NCBI RefSeq assembly: GCF_000725545.1
Contig: NZ_JNZP01000013.1
Span: forward strand, 201,103-265,102
Origin: Streptomyces exfoliatus
GTDB lineage: Bacteria > Actinomycetota > Actinomycetes > Streptomycetales > Streptomycetaceae
Direction of reading: 5' to 3'
DNA: 64,000 nt
The translations under genes and the position numbers were made by a program. How positions within the stretch are numbered: the stretch's first letter is position 1; every line of letters starts with the position of its first letter. Of this stretch, positions 54,759 through 62,556 are shown one piece after another. The notes beneath the pieces are model-generated. The model worked only from the letters and a program-made list of their open reading frames with translations, had not been told where the DNA came from and searched no databases.

Positions 54759-56147
54759 TCACCACTCCTTCTCTTCGGGCAGGGCGCGTAGGGCTTCGCG
54801 GGCGGTCTCGCGGTTGAGCTGGATGTCCCGGGCGATGGAGGCGGCGAGAGCGGCCTCACCGGGGGAGTGGCCCTGGCCGGCGTAGGACCAGGAGTTGAGG
54901 ACGAGGACGGTATCCGGCTCGATATCGTCGAAGCCGCGGGCGGTGCGTTCCTGCGCGGCGCGGTAGTCGGCACGGGTCTGCCGGAGGTCGCTCAGGGTGG
55001 TGGAGTACTGCCGGGACTTGGTGGAGAAGTGGCCCCGGAAGCCGAGCATGTGAGCCCAGGCGAGGAACCTGCGGTCCGGGTAGAGCGGGTCCAAGTCGAA
55101 GCAGGCCTCGACAAGGCGCCGGGTGTGGTCGGGGACGCCGAGGAGGACCAGGGCCTCACGGTTGCCGATGCGACGGTCGAGGCTGCCGGTCGTCTCAGCG
55201 GCTTTGGTGGAGTACTTGGCGATGTAGGAAGCGACGGCCTGTTCGGTGATGTCGGAGCCGTCGCCGAAGGCTTTGACGGGGCGGATGTCGAGCTGGGATC
55301 CCCAGCGGAGCCGACGGGCGGGCTGGTCACCGGCGGCGGGGACGGCGACGGTCGTGTAGGAGTGCACGGCAGCGGACTGAATCGAGGCCGTGAGGAGTTC
55401 GGTGGTGGCCCAGGACGGGGGAGGGGTGTCCGGTCCGTCCGGGCCGTCGAGGCGGACGACGACGTGGAAGTGGACGGCGCCCCGCTTCTGGAACTCGGCC
55501 ACCTTCCCGTAGGAGATCCGGGCGACCTCCTTCAAAGCCCGCTGCGAGAGACCGGCAGCGGCGGCGATCTCACGGCGAAGCCGTTTGGCGAAGCGGTCCC
55601 AGAGTTGTCCGGCGTGGTTGTTGAAGAGCACGGCGGCGGCGTAGTCGTACGTGTCGGGGTCGAGCGGGGTGCCCAGTTCGGCGGCGTCCTCGGGGTGGCG
55701 AGTGCCGCAGCGGCAGGGCCGGGTGCCGGGCCGGTTGTGCACGGGCCCGAACGACGGCGCCGTGAGCGTCAGGAACACGCGGGGGTGGTCGCGGACGGCG
55801 GCGGGGATGTCGCGGCGGTCATCTCCGGCGAGGCCGGCACGGATCAGGTGGTAGGTGTCTCCGGCGTAGGTCCAGGCGCAGGCGGGGCAGCGGGAGGCCC
55901 GCCGGTTGCCACAGGCGACCCGGAGTCGTCCGTCGGGTTCGGTGTCGGTGGAGTAGCGGTGGAGGGTCTCGCCGGTGGTCTTGTCCTGGGTGAGGGTCCA
56001 GCCCTGGAGGTGGATGGGGTTGGCGCACCCTCCGGTGCGGTGGATCTGTTCCTTCCAGCGGTCGAAGCCGGTGGACCCGGCCACCCGAAGCATGTCGCTC
56101 AGGGTGGCCGAGTCCAGGCCCGCCGCCATGGTGGCGGGGTGGGTCAC
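54759..56147 (-). CDS. repSA: RepSA-like rolling-circle replication initiator
   Basis: 462 residues, close to the 459 of pSAM2 RepSA. Landmarks are a CxxC pair (CPACAW), the CRCGTRH segment, the HUH metal motif in GAVHFHVVVRLDG (about 220-230) and Tyr residues in VASYIAKYSTKAAE for nicking. It lets the excised element replicate during transfer. GTG 56147 has AGGAGG 7 nt upstream and overlaps the stop of the methylase gene. Confidence 0.88.
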   Translation of the reverse strand: MTHPATMAAGLDSATLSDMLRVAGSTGFDRWKEQIHRTGGCANPIHLQGWTLTQDKTTGETLHRYSTDTEPDGRLRVACGNRRASRCPACAWTYAGDTYHLIRAGLAGDDRRDIPAAVRDHPRVFLTLTAPSFGPVHNRPGTRPCRCGTRHPEDAAELGTPLDPDTYDYAAAVLFNNHAGQLWDRFAKRLRREIAAAAGLSQRALKEVARISYGKVAEFQKRGAVHFHVVVRLDGPDGPDTPPPSWATTELLTASIQSAAVHSYTTVAVPAAGDQPARRLRWGSQLDIRPVKAFGDGSDITEQAVASYIAKYSTKAAETTGSLDRRIGNREALVLLGVPDHTRRLVEACFDLDPLYPDRRFLAWAHMLGFRGHFSTKSRQYSTTLSDLRQTRADYRAAQERTARGFDDIEPDTVLVLNSWSYAGQGHSPGEAALAASIARDIQLNRETAREALRALPEEKEW

Positions 56148-56839
56148 GCAAAGACCTCCTGTCGGGCGGTCATGAAGGCGGTGCCGATCCAGCGGGTGAA
56201 GGCGGGCGGGATCGCCTCGGTGAGCTCGGCGTGGACGTCGGTCCAGGTGATGTCCATGGCGTGCTGCATCTCGCCGACGGTGGCCTTGCCGCCGCCCTTG
56301 CCGTACGCGGCGACGTAGGGGCCCTCGCGGTGGATGCCGTGGCGGTGGCCGCGTACGTAGCCCCGGTGGCGGGGGTGAGCCGGCTTGGCGGTGGCCCAGC
56401 GGCCGAGTTCGAAGTTGCGGTGCCGCAGGACGCCGAGGCCGAACATCTCGCCGCACAGGGTGAGGTCCTTGCGGATCGCGGCCCGGCCGTTGGGCTGCTC
56501 GATCACGTACGGCAGCCCGGAGGCGTCGAGGAGTTCGCGGGTCGGGGCGACGAGGTCGACATGGGAGCCGCCCCAACCCTGGGAGTGGTTGGTGCCGACG
56601 GTCAGGGCGCAGCCGGCCTGGCAGGGCGGGGAGGCGTGGACGAGGGTGTAGCGCTCGATGTCCCCGGAGGCGATCAGGCGGGTGAGGTAGTCGAGGGCGT
56701 CGCCCTGGTGGTAGGCGAAGGGGTAGCGGGGGCGTTCGGCGATGTCGCAGCCGTCGACCGCGAACCCGGCCCGGTGATACCCCATCGCGGCACCGCCGGC
56801 GCAGGAGAACAGGTCCAGGACCCGGGGCAGCGCGTTCAC
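56144..56839 (-). CDS. Phage-type C5 cytosine DNA methyltransferase
   Basis: 231 residues. Motif I (DLFSCAGGAAMGYHRAGF) binds AdoMet, and ASPPCQAGC is motif IV with the catalytic Cys. VIEQPNGRA corresponds to motif VI in which Glu-Asn is replaced by Glu-Gln. The length is short for a restriction-linked methylase, and no restriction gene adjoins. Similar small enzymes occur in actinophages and may protect the element from host nucleases. GTG start overlaps the next upstream gene. Confidence 0.8.
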   Translation of the reverse strand: MNALPRVLDLFSCAGGAAMGYHRAGFAVDGCDIAERPRYPFAYHQGDALDYLTRLIASGDIERYTLVHASPPCQAGCALTVGTNHSQGWGGSHVDLVAPTRELLDASGLPYVIEQPNGRAAIRKDLTLCGEMFGLGVLRHRNFELGRWATAKPAHPRHRGYVRGHRHGIHREGPYVAAYGKGGGKATVGEMQHAMDITWTDVHAELTEAIPPAFTRWIGTAFMTARQEVFA

Positions 56840-57021
56840 GCGGCACCTCGTACGGCGCGGGCGGTGCGCAGGGCGGGGACGGTGTGGCCGAGGCCCCGGC
56901 AGGTGGGGCAGTTGACGCGGACGGTGTCCCGGGTGCCATCGACGGCGGGGAGACCGGTGGTGATGGTGACAGTGGCGAAGCCGTCGCAGTCGCGGCAGAC
57001 GCGCGGGGTGGTCTGGGGCAT
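56836..57021 (-). CDS. Small double-CxxC zinc-ribbon protein
   Basis: 61 residues (62 if the preceding ATG at 57024 is used). Two CxxC knuckles (CRDCDG and CPTCRGLG) about 23 residues apart resemble DnaJ-type zinc motifs. GGAAAG precedes the start. It is one of two such small zinc proteins on the element; function unknown. Confidence 0.7.
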   Translation of the reverse strand: MPQTTPRVCRDCDGFATVTITTGLPAVDGTRDTVRVNCPTCRGLGHTVPALRTARAVRGAA

Positions 57022-57113
57022 CATGGGCTTTCCCTTTCGGGTCCGGTGGATCTGGAGGGGGTCAGGCGCCCGGGGCGGCGGAAGTTTGGCGACGGAGGCC
57101 GTCCCGGGGCCGC

Positions 57114-57671
57114 TCAGCGTGTGTTGTTGCGCCTGCCGTGGCCCTTGGCCGCGTACATCGCCGCATCAGCGGCGGACAGAGCGTCGGTGAGGGTGGGTAC
57201 CGGCAGCCGGCCGGGGTAGCAGTGGCCGACCGAGGCGGAGACCGGCAGGACGTGACCGCCGTGGGTGACCGGCTGCTCCAGTGCGGCCCTGAGGCCGAAG
57301 AGGTCGGCCGTACCGGGGTGGGTGGTGATGGCGGCGAACTCGTCTCCGCCGAGGCGGGCGGCGATGCCGTGGCGTCCGCACCAGCCGTCCAGCCGCCGTG
57401 CGGTGGCGGTGATGACCGCGTCTCCGGCGGCGTGGCCGTGGGTGTCGTTGATCGCCTTGAAGTCGTCCAGGTCGACCAGGAGCACGAGGGCGCCGGAGTG
57501 TTTGGCGATGAGGCGTTCGGCGCGGGCGGTCCATCCGGCGCGGGTGTGCAGGCCGGTCAGCGGGTCGCGGCGGGCGGTGGCCAGGCGGCGCCAGAGCAGT
57601 CCGCCGTGCAGGGCCCAGCCCAGGGCCGGTAAGCCCGCCGCCGCGATCGTCTGCGAGTCCACGAGAATCAC
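57114..57671 (-). CDS. GGDEF-domain protein, probable diguanylate cyclase on the AICE
   Basis: 185 residues from GTG 57671. One short N-terminal hydrophobic stretch (AAGLPALGWALHGGLLW) is followed by a complete GGDEF domain: DPLTGLHTR start, VDLDDFKAINDTHGHAAGDAVI (metal and nucleotide residues) and the intact RLGGDEFA active-site loop, ending AMYAAKGHGRN. It should make cyclic di-GMP, which controls Streptomyces development through BldD. No RxxD inhibition site lies just before GGDEF. The start overlaps the stop of the preceding membrane protein. Confidence 0.88.
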   Translation of the reverse strand: MILVDSQTIAAAGLPALGWALHGGLLWRRLATARRDPLTGLHTRAGWTARAERLIAKHSGALVLLVDLDDFKAINDTHGHAAGDAVITATARRLDGWCGRHGIAARLGGDEFAAITTHPGTADLFGLRAALEQPVTHGGHVLPVSASVGHCYPGRLPVPTLTDALSAADAAMYAAKGHGRRNNTR

Positions 57672-57997
57672 CGGCCCTTGTGGATGTCGCGGACGACGAG
57701 GCGCAGCACGACGGCGATCAGGGCGACGGAGACCCCGGTGATGGCGACGGCGAGGAGCATGGAGACGAGGACGGCGCCGACGACCAGGACGACGGCGCCA
57801 CCGCCGGCGGCGAGGGCGAGCGCGCTGCCGGGGGTGAGCTGGAGCGTGGTCCGGCGCGCGGTGACCGACGCCGGGACGGGGGTGTGGTCGTGGTGGCAGG
57901 CCACCGGTTCGACGGCGGCCGTCGGGGCGGTGGGCTGGGTGAGCGGGATGACGGTGCCGGTCGGGAGCGGGTTGACCGGGATGCGGGGCTGGAGCAT
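57668..57997 (-). CDS. Small two-helix membrane protein of the AICE
   Basis: 109 residues from ATG 57997 with GGGAGA 6 nt upstream. The Pro/Thr-rich N-terminal half is followed by two adjacent hydrophobic segments (LALAAGGGAVVLVVGAVLVSML and VAITGVSVALIAVVLRLV, both partly shown). Its place among transfer genes suggests a Spd-like spread protein, but sequence alone does not prove it. Confidence 0.65.
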   Translation of the reverse strand: MLQPRIPVNPLPTGTVIPLTQPTAPTAAVEPVACHHDHTPVPASVTARRTTLQLTPGSALALAAGGGAVVLVVGAVLVSMLLAVAITGVSVALIAVVLRLVVRDIHKGR

Positions 57998-58008
57998 GAC
58001 GGGTCTCC

Positions 58009-58164
58009 CTACTTGATCGTGGTGTCGATGAGCGGGGCGAGGAGGCTGTCGGCGAGGAGGTAGCCGCCGAGGAGGATTACGGCGACGAGCCACCAGGGCG
58101 GGCGAATGAGCTTGATTCCGAGGCCGCCGACGACGATCAGGGCGAGCCAGAGCGGAACGTCCAT
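58009..58164 (-). CDS. 51-residue membrane micro-protein
   Basis: ATG 58164 has AAAGGAG 9 nt upstream. The peptide starts MDVPLWLALIVVGGLGIKLI and continues with WWLVAVILLGGYLLADSLL, so nearly the whole chain is two short membrane helices. It fits without gap between the two-helix protein and the mobile-element transfer protein. Codon bias and operon position support it as real. Confidence 0.7.
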   Translation of the reverse strand: MDVPLWLALIVVGGLGIKLIRPPWWLVAVILLGGYLLADSLLAPLIDTTIK

Positions 58165-58183
58165 GACGCGGTTCTCCTTTGGG

Positions 58184-58375
58184 TCAGCGGGCGGTGCAGC
58201 GGTGGGTGCGGGCGGCGAGCTGGGCGGCGGAGGAGCTGGAGTAGTCGGAGGACCAGCCGCAGCGGTCGGCGGTGCAAACGGCGGCGTACTTGGTGCGGCC
58301 GTTGCGGTCGCGGTGGGTGCCGATCTGCACCGGGCCGATTCGCATCACGGAGTGGAAGCGGTCGTGGGCGGGCAT
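58184..58375 (-). CDS. Small mobile-element transfer protein
   Basis: 63 residues. MPAHDRFHSVMRIGPVQIGTHRDRNGR is followed by a CTADRCGWSSDYSS segment and AARTHRC at the end, giving a Cys/His set that may bind zinc. Near-identical small proteins are annotated as mobile element transfer proteins in many Streptomyces AICEs. Exact function is unknown. AGGAGAGC precedes the start. Confidence 0.75.
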   Translation of the reverse strand: MPAHDRFHSVMRIGPVQIGTHRDRNGRTKYAAVCTADRCGWSSDYSSSSAAQLAARTHRCTAR

Positions 58376-58387
58376 TACGCTCTCCTT

Positions 58388-59089
58388 TCAGGCGAGTTGG
58401 GCGGCGATGGCGTTGGCCATCAGGGGCGGGACACCGAGGCGGGCACGCAGGGTGTCGGCGTCGATCGGGTAGCCGGTACGGGTGCGGTAGTCGTCGGCGA
58501 CCTTCCGGGCGTGAGCGACGAGCGCCGGCGGTACGGCCACAGGGGCGGGCTCCGGCTCCGGTGTGGGTTCCGGGACCGGATCCGGTCCCGGGGAGGGGAG
58601 GGCCGGTACGGGAGCGATCTCCGGCTCGGCCACGTCGTCCCGCTGGATGACCGCTTCCACGGCCGGGGCAGGCTCGGTGTGTGTGTCGGGTTCGGCGGGC
58701 TTGTCGGCCGTCGGGTGCCTGGGGGAGTGGACGAGGAGGGTGCCGCCGAGGAAGGCCAGAGCGGGCCATCCGGCGACGAGGATGCGCAGCCAGTCGGGGA
58801 CGTCGGTGAGGTCGAGGAGCCCGGCGGTGGCGACGTTCGCGCCGAGGGACGCGACCAGGGCGACTATGAACCAGGTCCAGGCCGAGCGGGCCGAGTCACC
58901 GGCCGCCCGGAGTCCCCGGAGGCGGTGCCAGGCGGCGACGAGGAGGAGATCGACGGAGACGGGGTAGGCCCACGCCTTCCATCCGGTCTGGCCGGCGGCT
59001 TCGGCGAGGTCGTGCAGGTGGGCGAAGGACAGGGCACCGGCGATCACGGCTTGCACGAGGACGGCGTCCGGCCGGAGCGTGGGGCGCAT
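58388..59089 (-). CDS. DUF2637 membrane protein (SpdB-like)
   Basis: 233 residues from ATG 59089 with GGAGG upstream. Four hydrophobic segments fill the first 120 residues (AVLVQAVIAGALSFAHLHDLA, WAYPVSVDLLLVAAWH). A long Pro/Glu-rich tail and a C-terminal HTH-like stretch (YPIDADTLRARLGVPPLMANAIAAQL) follow. DUF2637 proteins sit in the transfer operons of nearly all AICEs and are thought to help plasmid spread in the mycelium. Confidence 0.8.
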   Translation of the reverse strand: MRPTLRPDAVLVQAVIAGALSFAHLHDLAEAAGQTGWKAWAYPVSVDLLLVAAWHRLRGLRAAGDSARSAWTWFIVALVASLGANVATAGLLDLTDVPDWLRILVAGWPALAFLGGTLLVHSPRHPTADKPAEPDTHTEPAPAVEAVIQRDDVAEPEIAPVPALPSPGPDPVPEPTPEPEPAPVAVPPALVAHARKVADDYRTRTGYPIDADTLRARLGVPPLMANAIAAQLA

Positions 59090-59118
59090 CGCGGTTCCTC
59101 CTTCCTTGATCGACGGGG

Positions 59119-59295
59119 TCAGGGGGTGGCTTCGCCGGTGCCGAAGCAGGTCAGGCAGAGGGCGGCCTGCTGGTGGTCGGTGTCGCGGAGCTTGCGGGAG
59201 CCGACGCGTACGGTCTCGGCGGTCTCGCCGGCGCCGGTGCAGTCGGGGCACTTCTTCGGCGCGGTCTTCCGGGCGGTGGTCTTGCGAGCGGCCAT
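59119..59295 (-). CDS. 58-residue zinc-ribbon protein
   Basis: ATG 59295 opens MAARKTTARKTAPKKCPDCTGAGETAE, split here only for description, and a second knuckle CLTCFGTGEA closes the chain. The Lys/Arg-rich N-terminus suggests nucleic-acid contact. It resembles the other small CxxC protein of the element in layout. It lies between traB and the DUF2637 gene. Confidence 0.7.
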   Translation of the reverse strand: MAARKTTARKTAPKKCPDCTGAGETAETVRVGSRKLRDTDHQQAALCLTCFGTGEATP

Positions 59296-59379
59296 CGGGG
59301 CGCCTTCTTTCCGGTTCCGGGCATGGGAGGGGTAGGGATCTGGCGTGAGACGGTCACGCCGACCTTGGGGCGGGTTGGG

Positions 59380-60735
59380 TCAGGCGATCGCGGGAGCCGT
59401 GGCGGCGGCGGGTGCCAGGGTCTTGGCCAGCGGCGGCAGGGCGGGCCGGAAAGCGTCCAGCGCGGGGATCTCCGGGGTGCGGTGGGCGTGGGTGTTGCAG
59501 GTGTTCACGGCCCGCCGCAGGGTGAGGTGTGGGGTGCGGATGCGGACCCAGCCGCCGGAGGAGTCGCCGACGACGGCGGTACCGGGCCGGTCGGTGGGGA
59601 TCTGGATGGTCGCGAGCACGGCGTCCGGGGAGATGTCGCCGAAGGCCATGTTGGCGCTGGTCTCGTCGTTGACGCGGTGGGCGGTGCGGCCGGTGAGCTG
59701 GGCCCGAAGCATCGTGATGCCCTTGCCGAGTTCGGAGCCGAAGCGCTGCCCGCAGATCTCCAAGTAGACGCCGGCGGCGCGGCCGAGCTGGGAGAGACGG
59801 ACGAGGGAGGTGACGATCCGGTCCCGCCGCTTCTCCTCATCCTTAGTGGCGAAGAGCGCGAGTTCGGCGACCTCATCGACCAGCAGGACGATCGGAGTCG
59901 GGCGGAGGTGAGCGGGGAGGTCCCAGATGTCGGCGGTGATCTCCGCGTCCGGGATATCGGCGCTCAACCGCTGCTCGCGCCGGATGAGCTGGTAGACGTC
60001 CTCCATGTGCCCGACAAGGGCGTCGAGGAGGTCGGCGGCGGTGTCGGGGTTGTCCGCCAGGGCCGTGAACCTACGTGCGAGCGGTGCGAGTTCCACACCC
60101 TGCTTGCAGTCGATCCCGACGAGGGCGACATCCAGAGTGGCGAGGGCCGTGACGAGGTTGCGCTGATAGACGGACTTGCCGGACTGGGTGGCCCCGACGT
60201 TCAGCGCGTGTGGGATCTGGCGGTAGTCGCGGTAGTAGACCTCCCCGTCCTCCCGCATGGCGACCGGCACCCGCATCACCCCACCACCAGAAAGGGCGGG
60301 CATCTGCACGCGCTTGAGGACGTCATAGCCGGTCATCCGCAGCTCGACCACACCGGAGCGGATCTCCCGGGTGGTGACGTTCCGCATGACGAACGAGTGC
60401 CGCAGCCGGTCCGACGCGGCAGAGAAGTCGAACGCGTCCTGTCCCGGGCGGAGCTTCACCCGGAGCACCAGCCCCGTCCGCGTCGGCCGCAGCCGCAGAA
60501 TCCGAGGGAACCGAGACTCCGGAATCGGCCGGCCAGCCAGGCGGGCCAGGGTGAGGCGCCAGCGCGAGGGCGGGACGGTCAGTCCGCAGGCGTCCATGAC
60601 GGACGAGTACCGGACCAGGACCCGCACGATCGCGAGACCGATACCGAAGGTCAGCCAGTACCAGGCCGGACGCTTCCACCGAAGCAGCAGCGCGACCGTG
60701 GCGACCAGAGCGAGGGCGACCGTTAAGGCGGTCAT
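59380..60735 (-). CDS. traB: TraB/FtsK-type conjugative DNA translocase
   Basis: 451 residues. Two N-terminal membrane helices (TVALALVATVALLLRW and YWLTFGIGLAIVRVLV) are followed by an FtsK/SpoIIIE motor with Walker A GATQSGKS at 181-188 and Walker B VLLVDEVAEL near 285. RFGSELGKGITMLRAQLTGR is typical of the family. TraB alone moves double-stranded DNA between Streptomyces hyphae. A C-terminal winged helix is not obvious. Confidence 0.9.
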   Translation of the reverse strand: MTALTVALALVATVALLLRWKRPAWYWLTFGIGLAIVRVLVRYSSVMDACGLTVPPSRWRLTLARLAGRPIPESRFPRILRLRPTRTGLVLRVKLRPGQDAFDFSAASDRLRHSFVMRNVTTREIRSGVVELRMTGYDVLKRVQMPALSGGGVMRVPVAMREDGEVYYRDYRQIPHALNVGATQSGKSVYQRNLVTALATLDVALVGIDCKQGVELAPLARRFTALADNPDTAADLLDALVGHMEDVYQLIRREQRLSADIPDAEITADIWDLPAHLRPTPIVLLVDEVAELALFATKDEEKRRDRIVTSLVRLSQLGRAAGVYLEICGQRFGSELGKGITMLRAQLTGRTAHRVNDETSANMAFGDISPDAVLATIQIPTDRPGTAVVGDSSGGWVRIRTPHLTLRRAVNTCNTHAHRTPEIPALDAFRPALPPLAKTLAPAAATAPAIA

Positions 60736-60737
60736 GG

Positions 60738-61082
60738 TCAGGACGCCTTCGCAGCGGTGAGGGAGGTGACGGCGACGGCGCGGAAGCTGATGCCGTGGCG
60801 CTTCTGGCCGTTGAACTCGTTCTCCCACGGCCGGGCGACGACCCCGGTCAGAGCGACCGAGGTGCCCATGGTCAGCTCGCCGGAGATGCCGGTCTCGGGG
60901 ACGGCCAGGTTCAGGATCTCGGCGTTGCCGTCCATGACGAACATGACGTCGATCGTCATAAGCGTCGCGCCGGTCTCGCGGTCGGTGGCGACCTCACCGG
61001 TCTGCCGGTTCGCGATCTTCGGGGTCGGGGGCTGGGCGACCATCACCATGGCCGTGGACGTGTCGACGGGGATCTGACGCAT
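60738..61082 (-). CDS. SCO3933-family regulatory protein
   Basis: 114 residues from ATG 61082 with AAAGGAG upstream. MRQIPVDTSTAMVMVAQPPTPKI at the start, then TGEVATDRETGATLMTIDVMFV and a closing GISFRAVAVTSL, are characteristic of the small AICE protein family named after SCO3933. It looks like an OB-type beta barrel by pattern. It is the first gene of the leftward transfer-replication operon and sits next to two palindromic operators. Confidence 0.75.
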   Translation of the reverse strand: MRQIPVDTSTAMVMVAQPPTPKIANRQTGEVATDRETGATLMTIDVMFVMDGNAEILNLAVPETGISGELTMGTSVALTGVVARPWENEFNGQKRHGISFRAVAVTSLTAAKAS

Positions 61083-61195
61083 GATGGAGCTCCTTTTCGG
61101 AGGGGCGGGAGCGGCGTACTTGCTTGGCGGTAGGGCGCCGCTCCTGTGCGTTGTTGTCGGGCCCAGTGGATGATCCATGGGCGCTTGCGCTCTCA

Positions 61196-61236
61196 ACTGG
61201 TGCGCACCAGTAGGTTGCATCTGGTGCGCACCAGAT
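61196..61236. promoter_or_regulatory. Two perfect palindromes in the promoter of the transfer operon
   Basis: ACTGGTGCGCACCAGT (61196-61211) and ATCTGGTGCGCACCAGAT (61219-61236) share the 14-bp core CTGGTGCGCACCAG, with centres 24 bp apart. They lie about 115 nt upstream of the SCO3933-like gene. They are the best candidates for binding by the KorSA-like GntR-Nudix or the XRE protein of this element. Confidence 0.8.
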
Positions 61237-61324
61237 GTCAAGTGGTTCGGCCGGAGTGACTTTTCAATCCGTCTGCCTGGCTTGCCTCTAGAGAACCGCG
61301 TGACTCAACGGCCCGGTAGCCAAC

Positions 61325-61353
61325 AGGGGTTAACACCTGTCTGGTTAACCCCT
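61325..61353. promoter_or_regulatory. Inverted repeat upstream of the XRE regulator
   Basis: AGGGGTTAAC (61325-61334) and GTTAACCCCT (61344-61353) are perfect 10-bp arms around 9 nt, 67 nt before the XRE gene. The sequence is unrelated to the neighbouring CTGGTGCGCACCAG sites, so a second regulator, perhaps the XRE protein itself, may bind here. Confidence 0.65.
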
Positions 61354-61419
61354 CACGACCTGCGGCAACGTGGGGCATGCTGGCGTTACAGATCGGGCTT
61401 CACATGCAGGGCGGCGCAC

Positions 61420-62556
61420 GTGACGAATGGACTGCGGGCAGCAAGGAACGCGCGACAGTGGTCGCAAGAGCGTCTGGTTCATGAGATCGAGCGGCACGCG
61501 AGGCAACACATGCTCACCGTCGCCTCAGACGCCAGCCTCCGCGTCTACGTGTCTGAGTGGGAGAACGGCCGGCGGTCCATATCGGAGCGATACGCCAAGA
61601 TCCTTCGGGCTCTACTTGGTTTCACCGATGACGAGTTGCAGGGCAGGACCACTGGTGTCGCCGCCCCCTCCGTTGAGGCGAACGGCTATGACGAACTCGT
61701 GAGCCGCATCGACGCAGCTCGGAACGTGAGCCTCACCATGGTCAACACGTTCATGGACCAGACGGAACTGCTGCGAACCATAGACCGGCAGATGGGGGCC
61801 GCCAGCCTCGTCGACCAGATGACAGGGCATCTAGCGACCCTTGAGGACGCCCTCACGTTTGCTGTGCTGCCCGAGACGAGGCGCCCAGTGGCTCGCGCAC
61901 TAGCTGGAGCCGCAACGTTGGCTGCATGGCAGGCCCTTGATGTCGGATCCATTGAGCGGGCTTGGCGACACTACGAGTTGGGGAAGCACGCCGCCAAGGA
62001 AGCCGACGAGCCGATGTATCTTGCTCACGCGATGGCTGAGCAGGCGTACGTGCTCTGTGATGCCGGTCGGCCGGAGACGGCAGTCGAGCTGATCCGAAAC
62101 GCTCAGCGTGCAGGCGGTGCGGCGATGTCGCCGAGGCTCACCGCTTGGCTCTACGCAGCGGAAGCCGAGATCTGTGCCAAGGCGGGGATGCCCGACGACT
62201 GCCGTCGCGCACTGGATAGGGCGATGCAGTACCTTCCGCAGGGCGAGGAGGCGCGTGACCCGGACATGCTCAGTATCTTCCTCAACCACGGGCACCTGAC
62301 ACGGTGGCGAGGCAACGCGCTAGCTTTGATCGGCGATGACGAGGCGGTACGGAGTCTCTACGAGGCTCTCGACGCCATTGATCCGACGTTCATACGAGCG
62401 TCGGCAGGTCTCCGATCCGATCTCGCCCAAGCCCACCTGGCGCGCGGCGAGTACGACCAGGCCCACGATCAACTACGGCAGGCCCGCTTGCTCGCGAATA
62501 AGACCGGGTCGGTACGCCAGCGCCGGCGAATCGAGCAGCTTACGCAGCGCCTGTAG
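61420..62556 (+). CDS. XRE-family regulator with TPR-like C-terminus
   Basis: 378 residues from GTG 61420. The N-terminal HTH (TNGLRAARNARQWSQERLVHEIE ... SLRVYVSEWENGRRSISERYAKILRALLG) is followed by helical repeats of the TPR type (ALAGAATLAAWQALDVGSIERAWRHYELG, AEQAYVLCDAGRPETAVELI, SDLAQAHLARGEYDQAHDQLRQA). The DNA here is visibly less GC-biased than the host genes. Such proteins occur at the regulatory end of AICEs. It is divergent from the transfer operon and converges on the GntR-Nudix gene with a 17-nt overlap. Confidence 0.82.
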   Translation: MTNGLRAARNARQWSQERLVHEIERHARQHMLTVASDASLRVYVSEWENGRRSISERYAKILRALLGFTDDELQGRTTGVAAPSVEANGYDELVSRIDAARNVSLTMVNTFMDQTELLRTIDRQMGAASLVDQMTGHLATLEDALTFAVLPETRRPVARALAGAATLAAWQALDVGSIERAWRHYELGKHAAKEADEPMYLAHAMAEQAYVLCDAGRPETAVELIRNAQRAGGAAMSPRLTAWLYAAEAEICAKAGMPDDCRRALDRAMQYLPQGEEARDPDMLSIFLNHGHLTRWRGNALALIGDDEAVRSLYEALDAIDPTFIRASAGLRSDLAQAHLARGEYDQAHDQLRQARLLANKTGSVRQRRRIEQLTQRL

